Assembly (NCBI GenBank): GCA_028691175.1
Contig: JAQUZU010000019.1
Coordinates: 16,861-23,254, forward strand
DNA length: 6,394 nt
From: Candidatus Kapaibacterium sp.
GTDB taxonomy: Bacteria > Bacteroidota > Ignavibacteria > Kapaibacteriales > UBA2268
Reading direction: 5' to 3'
Of this stretch, positions 1 through 5,837 are shown one piece after another; the first letter of the stretch is position 1, and each line of letters begins with the position of its first letter. The position numbers and the translations under genes are program-made. Under the pieces are notes generated by a model. The model had not been told where the DNA came from, did not search any database, and worked only from the letters and a program-made list of their open reading frames with translations.

Positions 1-66
1 GAAAAATTGTATCAGATCGTATTTGGTTCGGCAAATAAGCCGTCTGTTTTTTACAAACTCGGATAA
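1..66 (+). CDS. actB: C-terminal end of an upstream gene, probably ActB of alternative complex III (partial)
   Basis: Frame 1 is open from the window edge to a TAA at 64-66 and encodes the last 21 residues of a protein, ending in NKPSVFYKLG. Only this tail is visible, so no domain can be seen. The assignment to ActB, the molybdopterin-oxidoreductase-like iron-sulfur subunit on the periplasmic face of ACIII, rests on two points. Gene order places actB directly before actC in known ACIII operons. The ending also resembles, from memory, the KPSVxY-type tail of ActB proteins. The next start codon follows after only 4 bp, consistent with the same operon. It could be another protein; the upstream sequence would settle this. 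Confidence 0.55.
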   Translation, partial: EKLYQIVFGSANKPSVFYKLG

Positions 67-70
67 TTAG

Positions 71-1390
71 ATGCATGAAATTATAGATAAATTGAGAGAG
101 AAAAATCTAGCGGTGCTGGACGGCAAGACGGGAATAAATTTTCGGCTTGTGTTTCTGTTGTCGCTTATTTTGCTTGCACAGGGAGTCGTATCGTTTGCGA
201 TGACGATGAATCAGGGACTTGAACTCTGGGGACTTGACAATAAAACTGCCTGGGGAATTACGATTACGAATTTCGTTTTTTGGATCGGGCTTGCACATTC
301 CGGAACTTTGATTTCGGCTGTGCTGTATATTTTTCATCAGAGTTGGCGAAACCAGATCAACCGTGCTGCGGAGGCAATGACGCTGATTGCGATTCTTTGC
401 AGTTGCGTTTTTCTTTTTGTGCATACCGGACGCCCGTGGCTTTCATGGATCTGGATGATGCCGTATCCGAATCAATTCGATTTGTGGCTGAATTTCCGTT
501 CGCCACTTTTTTGGGATTTTATCGCGATTATAACGTACTTTGTGGTGTCGCTGATATTTTGGTATTTGGGGATGCTCCCGGACTTATCTTATTATAAAAG
601 TAAAACTTCGAGCAAAATTCGCCAAAAAATTTATGCATTTATGAGTATCGGCTGGATTGGTAGTCGGCGGCAGTGGCAAAGTTATCTAAAACTTTATGGC
701 ATTATCGCCGGAATTGCAACCGCACTGGTTGTGTCTGTGCATTCGGTTGTGTCGATGGATTTTGCTTTGACGGCACTGCCGGGCTGGCATTCGACGATTT
801 TTCCGCCGTATTTTGTTGCCGGAGCGATTTTTTCCGGTTCTGCTATGCTGGTGATATTGATGAATATTTTGCGATATTGTTTTGATGTAAAGGATTTTAT
901 CACGATTAATCATATAGAAAAACTAAACAAACTTATCTATTTGATGTCGTGGATTGTTCTTTTTTCATATATCATCGAAATTTTCGGCGTATTTTTTAAT
1001 TCGGATTATTACGAACAGCAACTGATTGATATCAAACTTCACTCGCCGATTTTCTGGCTGATGGTGTTGTTTAATTGCGTTCTTCCGCATTTGTATATGT
1101 CGAAAGTTAATCGCCAGAGTGCCGGAATATCGTCTGTGATTTCAATTTTTATCATAATCGGCATGTGGCTCGAGCGGTTTAACATTGTGATTTATTCGCA
1201 AAAAAATGCACTTATCGCTACGGACACAATTCGCTATACTCCGACTTTTATTGAGGTCAGCCTGTTTTTAGGCAGTCTTGGATTGTTCGGAGTTCTTTAT
1301 ATGTCATTCATTAAATTATTGCCATTAATTCCTACTTGGGAGGTTGCCAGCGATGAAAAAAAGTTGCGAAATAATATGCCCAATTCATAA
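71..1390 (+). CDS. actC: Alternative complex III membrane subunit ActC (NrfD/PsrC family)
   Basis: This is the integral membrane quinol-oxidising subunit of ACIII, which binds menaquinol near the periplasmic side and hands electrons to the iron-sulfur subunit ActB. The 439-residue protein has about ten hydrophobic segments (roughly 26-46, 63-90, 102-120, 146-170, 205-232, 244-272, 285-309, 326-345, 352-368, 393-419), as expected for NrfD-like ActC. Very well conserved family stretches are visible: WGLDNKTAWGITITNFVFWIG near 53-73, GLAHSGTLISA (His76), HTGRPW (His118), PYPNQ (131-135), SPLFWD (Asp149), VHSVVSMDF (His224, Asp230) and PGWHSTIFPPYFVAGAIFSG (237-256). His118 and Asp149 have the spacing of the histidine/aspartate pair implicated in quinol binding and proton release in ACIII structures. 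The ATG at 71 lies 4 bp after the preceding stop, without a strong Shine-Dalgarno, so coupling is likely. Length is close to normal for the family. Confidence 0.95.
   Translation: MHEIIDKLREKNLAVLDGKTGINFRLVFLLSLILLAQGVVSFAMTMNQGLELWGLDNKTAWGITITNFVFWIGLAHSGTLISAVLYIFHQSWRNQINRAAEAMTLIAILCSCVFLFVHTGRPWLSWIWMMPYPNQFDLWLNFRSPLFWDFIAIITYFVVSLIFWYLGMLPDLSYYKSKTSSKIRQKIYAFMSIGWIGSRRQWQSYLKLYGIIAGIATALVVSVHSVVSMDFALTALPGWHSTIFPPYFVAGAIFSGSAMLVILMNILRYCFDVKDFITINHIEKLNKLIYLMSWIVLFSYIIEIFGVFFNSDYYEQQLIDIKLHSPIFWLMVLFNCVLPHLYMSKVNRQSAGISSVISIFIIIGMWLERFNIVIYSQKNALIATDTIRYTPTFIEVSLFLGSLGLFGVLYMSFIKLLPLIPTWEVASDEKKLRNNMPNS
1338..1343 (+). promoter_or_regulatory. Shine-Dalgarno sequence that decides the actD start
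   Basis: GGGAGG lies inside the 3' end of actC, 9 nt before the ATG at 1353. It directly abuts an in-frame TTG at 1344, which would leave no spacer. This favours 1353 over 1344 as the actD start and implies that ribosomes re-initiate or enter within actC coding sequence. It is the strongest ribosome binding site in the window. Confidence 0.75.
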
Positions 1391-1832
1391 TTATAATGCC
1401 GTAATCGAGGTGTTGCAGCGTTTCCGAATAAATTATGAGGACGAATATTCAATTATCGAGCCGCCGTCTACTACTGAAAATCCGCGAGTTACGGCATTAT
1501 ATGGAGTATTCGGAACTCTGTTTGCAATCGTGGCGATTTGCCTGAGCTTTTATTTTCTTCACTGGACACAAGTGATTAGTTATCCGATTAATGTAGGCGG
1601 ACAACTTGATTTTGATTTTATTTCGTCGATTCCGATTGCTTTTGAAATGACTGTGCTGTGTGTGGTGTGCGGTTTGTTTCTGATTTTTCTGCTGACAAAC
1701 CGAATGATGATGTTTCAGAGGTCCAAAACAGAAGACACGCGTACAATATATATAGATGTGATTTATAACCTCGACTTGTTGAGATCGAAGTTGGAACCAT
1801 TTGGCGTAGTGATTAAACATGCGAAAAAATAA
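1353..1832 (+). CDS. actD: Alternative complex III membrane subunit ActD (DUF3341 family)
   Basis: ActD is a small membrane subunit of ACIII with a soluble N-terminal domain and two transmembrane helices. It helps hold the quinol-oxidising core together and has no known redox centre. The 159-residue product shows the family layout: a soluble N-terminal domain (about 1-45, with CPIHNYNAVIEVL at 9-21), a first membrane helix (about 47-69), the signature loop YPINVGG at 77-83, a second helix starting SIPIAFEMTVL (92-102), and a soluble tail carrying IYIDV near 132. The start is taken as ATG 1353 because of the GGGAGG nine bases upstream; an alternative TTG at 1344 would add three residues. It overlaps actC by 38 bp and actE by 14 bp. 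The N-terminal domain and tail look divergent from common Bacteroidetes ActD, but YPxNVGG followed by xIPIxFExTVL is decisive. Confidence 0.9.
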   Translation: MKKSCEIICPIHNYNAVIEVLQRFRINYEDEYSIIEPPSTTENPRVTALYGVFGTLFAIVAICLSFYFLHWTQVISYPINVGGQLDFDFISSIPIAFEMTVLCVVCGLFLIFLLTNRMMMFQRSKTEDTRTIYIDVIYNLDLLRSKLEPFGVVIKHAKK

Positions 1833-2445
1833 AGTGATAAAATATATTATGTTTATAATTTTGTGGATGATACCCTTGGGCGGACTTGTTTTTTCGTTTC
1901 TCTTGCGGAATGATTTCCTGAAGCAGTTGAACAAAAATCAGCCGTTTGAATTGATTCCGGATATGGATAATTCTCCGGCTCAAAAGTCGCAGAGTCGAAA
2001 TATTTTCTTTCCGGGCAAAGGGGCAGATGCGTTCTATCCGGAAAATTCGATTTCGCAGAGCGGTAAACTCTATTCAATAGAGCAAACCGAAATCGAACGT
2101 GCCGGCGAAAATGGCGAAAATCCTTTGCCGAAAACTCCGCTCGTTTATCGTTACGGCAAGCATTTGTTCGAGACTCATTGTGCGTATTGTCATAATTCGA
2201 ATGGCGACGGAAATGGAAGCATAATGACAAAAATTGTCCTGAAGGAAGACGAGGAAGGTTTCCCCGGACCGCCGGATATTCGTACAAGTGCTGTTTCGCG
2301 AGAGCCGGACAGCCGGATTTTTCATATTTTGAGTGCCGGGCAAAACTTGATGTTTCCCGTTGCATATAAACTTAACACCACTGACCGCTGGGCTTTGGTT
2401 AGATATTTCAGAACATTACAAGGAATAGAAGAATATGCTCGATAA
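1819..2445 (+). CDS. actE: Alternative complex III monoheme cytochrome c subunit ActE
   Basis: ActE is the periplasmic monoheme cytochrome c of ACIII, thought to relay electrons from the complex to a soluble cytochrome or an oxidase. The 208-residue protein has an N-terminal hydrophobic segment (about 7-28), a linker with PDMDNSPAQKSQ (47-58) that matches the ActE family pattern, and a C-terminal cytochrome c domain from about 108. The haem attachment motif is CAYCH at 121-125, followed by NGDGNG. The probable sixth ligand is Met178 in GQNLMFP, and the domain ends with the usual DRWALVRYFRTLQ helix (189-201). Unlike many ActE proteins there is no cysteine anywhere before residue 121, so no lipobox; the protein is probably held by an uncleaved N-terminal helix. 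It starts inside actD (14-bp overlap) and overlaps actF by 11 bp. Confidence 0.92.
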   Translation: MRKNKVIKYIMFIILWMIPLGGLVFSFLLRNDFLKQLNKNQPFELIPDMDNSPAQKSQSRNIFFPGKGADAFYPENSISQSGKLYSIEQTEIERAGENGENPLPKTPLVYRYGKHLFETHCAYCHNSNGDGNGSIMTKIVLKEDEEGFPGPPDIRTSAVSREPDSRIFHILSAGQNLMFPVAYKLNTTDRWALVRYFRTLQGIEEYAR

Positions 2446-3484
2446 AATTTTGGGAGTGCTGTTTGCGATAATTCTCCTCGTCTTCAACTTCTATGACGAC
2501 AGCCGATTTGTCGGAAATCTTGTGCAGAGCAACGCGATGCTGTTCGGCATGCTTTATGTCGGAATAATTTTTTATCTGATACAGGAAAATCTGAAGTCCG
2601 CATTGCATGCGCGTTTGCACCGGTTTATGGAGACATTTTTCCGAGTGCGATATTTCTTTATATTGTTCTTTTTGTTTACGCTGTTTTTCGCACGCGACTA
2701 TGTATCTTTTTTCCAGATATCGTATTTCAATGACTTTACGCGGTCGTGGTTCAATGATACTTTTTATGTAATAAGGCAGTTTGGATATCTGCTTTTAGTC
2801 TGCGGATCGCTGTATTATATTCATTATAAAGATAAGCCGGAGTATGCGTTTAACTATTTGCTGTTATTTATACTTAGTTTTGTCTTTATCCCGTATTCGT
2901 ACGACTTGCTGGCGTTTGTGCAGGACATTACGATTCGACATTTCTGGCAGAGCACAATTTGGACTTTCTATACTTTTGTGAACTTATTGCTGATGTTTGT
3001 CGCGGTAATGTTGATTACAAATTCGCTGCTCGATAAAAATAAAGAATTCGGCGATTATACCGCACGGATGTCCGGAATGCTTTTTGGCTTTAATATTTTG
3101 TGGTCGTATTTGTTTATTTGTCAGTTTTTGATTGTGATGTATGGCAATGTGCCGAGTATAACCGAAGGGTATAATATTCGTTTTGAATATTCGTGGTTGC
3201 TTTATCAGGCATTGGTAATGCTTCTGCATTTGGTTCTGCCGTTCTTTTTGCTGTTTACGCGACGTTCCAAGACAAACTCGACCAATATTCTGATGGCATC
3301 ATACTCGACTATAATGGCGATCATGCTCGATTTTATGTGCTATTTTGTGCCGGCATTTTCGAAAGTCGGGATTTCTTTCTATGAATACTTGTTCTTTATT
3401 GTTACATTTGTAGTCTTTGCCATTATATATATCAACAGTCTGTTTAAAAATAACAGAACCGCAATCGATCAAAATCGGGAATAA
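2435..3484 (+). CDS. actF: Alternative complex III membrane subunit ActF (divergent NrfD-like)
   Basis: ActF is the second large membrane subunit of ACIII, a distant NrfD-like partner that packs against ActC and is proposed to take part in proton translocation. The 349-residue product has about ten hydrophobic segments (roughly 4-19, 34-50, 72-90, 109-130, 139-158, 172-197, 212-237, 253-276, 286-308, 315-336). Family traces include SYDLLAF with Asp157, followed by FWQSTIWTFY (170-179), which aligns by eye with the SxDWLMSLDPHWFSTM region of typical ActF. FGFNILWSYLFICQFLIVMYGN (217-238) resembles the conserved FxxFWAYIxFSQFMLIWYxN stretch. It is shorter and less conserved than usual ActF, which is commonly nearer 400 residues. 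The start at 2435 overlaps actE by 11 bp and has AGGA ten bases upstream. Identity rests on both gene position and these motifs. Confidence 0.85.
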   Translation: MLDKILGVLFAIILLVFNFYDDSRFVGNLVQSNAMLFGMLYVGIIFYLIQENLKSALHARLHRFMETFFRVRYFFILFFLFTLFFARDYVSFFQISYFNDFTRSWFNDTFYVIRQFGYLLLVCGSLYYIHYKDKPEYAFNYLLLFILSFVFIPYSYDLLAFVQDITIRHFWQSTIWTFYTFVNLLLMFVAVMLITNSLLDKNKEFGDYTARMSGMLFGFNILWSYLFICQFLIVMYGNVPSITEGYNIRFEYSWLLYQALVMLLHLVLPFFLLFTRRSKTNSTNILMASYSTIMAIMLDFMCYFVPAFSKVGISFYEYLFFIVTFVVFAIIYINSLFKNNRTAIDQNRE

Positions 3485-3491
3485 TTAAGCC

Positions 3492-4289
3492 ATGAAGCAA
3501 ATTGATACTTTGTCCGGATACGAAGGACGCGAGTTAATAAATAAAATTTTCAAGGAGTTGCGCTACGAAAAGCAGGTGAGCGGACTCTCTGCGTTGATTA
3601 CGTGCTGGAAATTATGCACGAACGAACGTGAATTATTTCGCTATTCCAAAGAGGAAGTAACGATTGCGCACCCGCTGGGATTGCTATCCGGAACTGCGAT
3701 TTGGCTCGAAGAAATTGTCAATCGCTACTACTATTCGACGATGAATTCGTTCGTATATTTCGGCGCGGCAGTGCTTTTGGTGCTAATTGGTGTGCGGCGT
3801 TTCAGCCAAAATGTCAGCGATGATATTGTAATTTTCGGTATTGTATTCGAAGCAATGATGCTTTTGATGATGTTTTCCGTGATGCTGTTTTCGCCGAATG
3901 AAGCACAAGAAGAAACTCAGGACGAAGAAAGTGCAACTCAAGAATCGCTAAACGAACTCATTATCGAAGTGGGCGAGGTCAGTCGCGATTTTGCTGCAAT
4001 AACAGTGCAATTCGAGCAAATTACCGATACCATGAAAGAAGTGATGAACCAGCAGCGCGAGTTGATAAACAACGTTTCTGACCTTGCACGTGCAAATGCC
4101 TTGGCAGTAGCGCCGAGTCCGGAATTAATTACTACTATGAAACAGACAAACGAAACTCTCCGGCAATTTGGCGACACGATGGATAAATTAAATTCCGGAA
4201 TTGAGCAAATCAAGATTGAAGAAATTGATTTCGCCGTAAAGAAAGAACTTTCGAACATGTTAAATTCGAAGATGAAAAATGCCGACTAA
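3492..4289 (+). CDS. GldL-like inner-membrane protein with two central helices and a coiled-coil tail
   Basis: This 265-residue protein has an unusual N-terminal region (1-85, partly amphipathic, with a weak hydrophobic stretch at 57-70). Two adjacent membrane helices follow (about 87-102 and 111-134), then an acidic linker (136-149) and a long helical tail (150-262) with heptad-like spacing, probably a coiled coil. The helical hairpin recalls GldL/PorL of the type IX secretion and gliding motor: a G-rich first helix (FGAAVLLVLIG), a polar turn with two aspartates, a second helix FGIVFEAMMLLMM with Glu120, and an exit SP near 134-135. In GldL the second-helix glutamate (G-xx-EA) is important for proton-powered motor activity. 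The characteristic GALFKIxH end of GldL helix 1 is replaced by GVRRFSQ. The start is 7 bp after actF with GGGA upstream, and the end overlaps the next gene by 11 bp, as a GldL-GldM pair would. An alternative is an unrelated two-helix membrane protein; the following gene supports the GldL reading. Confidence 0.6.
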   Translation: MKQIDTLSGYEGRELINKIFKELRYEKQVSGLSALITCWKLCTNERELFRYSKEEVTIAHPLGLLSGTAIWLEEIVNRYYYSTMNSFVYFGAAVLLVLIGVRRFSQNVSDDIVIFGIVFEAMMLLMMFSVMLFSPNEAQEETQDEESATQESLNELIIEVGEVSRDFAAITVQFEQITDTMKEVMNQQRELINNVSDLARANALAVAPSPELITTMKQTNETLRQFGDTMDKLNSGIEQIKIEEIDFAVKKELSNMLNSKMKNAD

Positions 4290-5769
4290 ACACACATATA
4301 AGCGCCGCACGGTTGAAATATACTTTGTCCTCTATTTATCTGCGTTGCTGTTCATTTTGCCGGATCGCAAGCAGGATACCGTACATAGTTCGGCCGATCG
4401 ATTTGTAGCGGAATTGCCGTTTAATATTTTTCCGGAGAAAACGAATCTTAACGCCCGTCTTACGTTTGATTCGCTCGGCACAGAAGTTGTGGCACTTGAT
4501 TCTGTGAATAATATTTTCTATTCCGGCGATGTTAATAATGTAAATTATGAGTTTGTGGTTTATGATGCTTTTATGAAGCAGAAGTTCCGGGTGAATAATG
4601 ATGTCGCATCTAAGCATTATAGAATTGTTCGAAACGACAAAAATAAATCGGTCGCTTTTTACTGGAAACCGTCGGAAAATGAACGCGAAAATAAGTCGTA
4701 TATTGTACAGGTTATAGCAACTGCAGAACCGAAAAACGGGAGCAAAGCCGGCATAATATATCAGGCAAAAACGCAGTTTTCGTTGAATTTGCTGATAAAT
4801 ACCGATGTGATTCCGAGCGATACGATAAGTGCGAATGAGGAAATTTCGCAGTTCGAACGCTATACGAAATTAATGGATTCAATTCGCCGAATTGAGTCGC
4901 AGAGATTTACCGTCGGACGGGTGGAATTCGATTTGGCGCCCGAACGCGAATTAATTCGCCAGGTTGCATATCAAAAATGGGTAAATGTTATCAATGTTTA
5001 TAACGTTAATCTTCTGAAAGATCTGAAAAACAAACCGCAAATTATCGTCTCCGGCTCTGCAAATCAGCGCTATCACGACGTGAATACAGAAATTTATCGA
5101 GATAAAATCGTATTAAGCGGAAGCACTCCGCCAAGCGGAAAAATAAATATTAAAGTGGTGGTCGACAGGCGAAACGACTCGAGGCAAAAAAGCATCAGTT
5201 TCTCTGTAATGCCGATTGGAATAGAAGCGCCGAGTTTTGATCGCAAAATGTATGTCGGTAAGACCTATACGATTGATCCACAAATGCCGATGCTCGACCG
5301 CGATACGAAAGTTGTGCTTCGCTGCGACGATAAAATTTTGTCTTCAAACTCGCAGGGAACCAAATTCCGTTTTACGCCGTCAAGTGATTTGATCGGCAAA
5401 ACTCTGCAACTGGATCGTTATATCGATAATTCCATTATTCCGGAGGAAAACAGAATTGTCATATCGGATTATCCGGGACCGGAAATAATTTCTATGAGGT
5501 CGGTGAGGTCAGGCGAAGCAATCGAAGTAAAAGTAAAATCCTATGGAATTTTCGGAAGCGAAAAAAACTTGGTTGTGTCGTTCGAAATATCCGGAAATGC
5601 TTCGTATCGCGAACTATACGGCAATCTCGAAGAGGGCAAAGACGGCTTCTATTCGATTCAGACGTTTGTATTTTCGCCAAAGAAATCGGATAGAAAATTC
5701 GAATTCGACGCTGTTGCCGTAGATAAATCCGGAAAAAAATCGAAAAGTAGAACATATTCTGCCGAATAA
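4279..5769 (+). CDS. GldM-like protein: single N-terminal membrane helix and large beta-rich periplasmic region
   Basis: The 496-residue product has a short basic cytoplasmic tail (1-11, KHTYKRR), one membrane helix (about 12-28, with an embedded Glu13), and a long region predicted to lie in the periplasm. This matches GldM/PorM, whose helix joins GldL to form the motor and whose periplasmic domains reach the outer-membrane ring; overall length is also close to GldM. By eye the periplasmic part has a beta-rich segment (about 55-175), a helical segment (185-206), further beta segments (208-310), and two tandem Ig-like units beginning near 312 (PIGIEAPSFDRKMYVGKTYTI) and 397 (DYPGPEIISMRSVRSGEAIEV). 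No long helical D1 bundle like that of GldM is obvious, and sequence similarity to textbook GldM is weak. No cysteines are present except Cys349. It overlaps the GldL-like gene by 11 bp. A generic periplasmic anchor protein remains possible. Confidence 0.5.
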   Translation: MPTKHTYKRRTVEIYFVLYLSALLFILPDRKQDTVHSSADRFVAELPFNIFPEKTNLNARLTFDSLGTEVVALDSVNNIFYSGDVNNVNYEFVVYDAFMKQKFRVNNDVASKHYRIVRNDKNKSVAFYWKPSENERENKSYIVQVIATAEPKNGSKAGIIYQAKTQFSLNLLINTDVIPSDTISANEEISQFERYTKLMDSIRRIESQRFTVGRVEFDLAPERELIRQVAYQKWVNVINVYNVNLLKDLKNKPQIIVSGSANQRYHDVNTEIYRDKIVLSGSTPPSGKINIKVVVDRRNDSRQKSISFSVMPIGIEAPSFDRKMYVGKTYTIDPQMPMLDRDTKVVLRCDDKILSSNSQGTKFRFTPSSDLIGKTLQLDRYIDNSIIPEENRIVISDYPGPEIISMRSVRSGEAIEVKVKSYGIFGSEKNLVVSFEISGNASYRELYGNLEEGKDGFYSIQTFVFSPKKSDRKFEFDAVAVDKSGKKSKSRTYSAE

Positions 5770-5837
5770 CGTAACATTAGAAAAACAATTCCGTATTTAA
5801 ATACACGGTAAATATTCAAAAATCACTGAGACTAAAT
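5770..5837 (+). other. Intergenic gap with an AT-rich palindrome
   Basis: This is the only intergenic space longer than 10 bp in the window. It holds GTATTTAAATAC, a perfect 12-bp palindrome at 5793-5804, which sits within CCGT...ACGG flanks (5791-5808). It is too AT-rich, and is not followed by a T-run, to be called an intrinsic terminator. No convincing Bacteroidetes-type (TTTG / TAnnTTTG) or sigma-70 promoter was seen, although a promoter for the following gene is plausible here. It may be an operator or chance. Confidence 0.35.

Noticed and set aside
1344..1352. TTG at 1344 as the actD start
   Set aside because: It directly abuts the GGGAGG ribosome binding site with no spacer, while ATG 1353 has an ideal 9-nt spacing.
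1497..1934. Minus-strand open frame of 145 codons across actD/actE
   Set aside because: It is rich in Lys/Arg/His/Cys/Ile with no recognisable domain and lies opposite well-supported genes; it is a shadow of their codon use.
1853..2365. Minus-strand open frame of 170 codons opposite actE
   Set aside because: Composition is typical of antisense to a real gene (many Arg, Ser, Phe, His) and the plus strand clearly encodes a cytochrome c with CXXCH and Met ligand.
3938..4258. Minus-strand open frame of 106 codons opposite the GldL-like tail
   Set aside because: It mirrors the helical Glu/Gln-rich coding strand, producing Ser/Phe/Ile-rich sequence; there is no motif or ribosome binding site.
3492..4289. 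Reading the two-helix protein as a MotA/ExbB-type or chemoreceptor protein
   Set aside because: The helix pair and C-terminal coiled coil superficially suit either, but there is no chemoreceptor signalling tip, too few helices for MotA, and no ExbD-like partner; the next gene fits GldM better.
5791..5825. Intrinsic terminator after the GldM-like gene
   Set aside because: The palindrome is AT-rich with no GC-rich stem and no T-run follows it.
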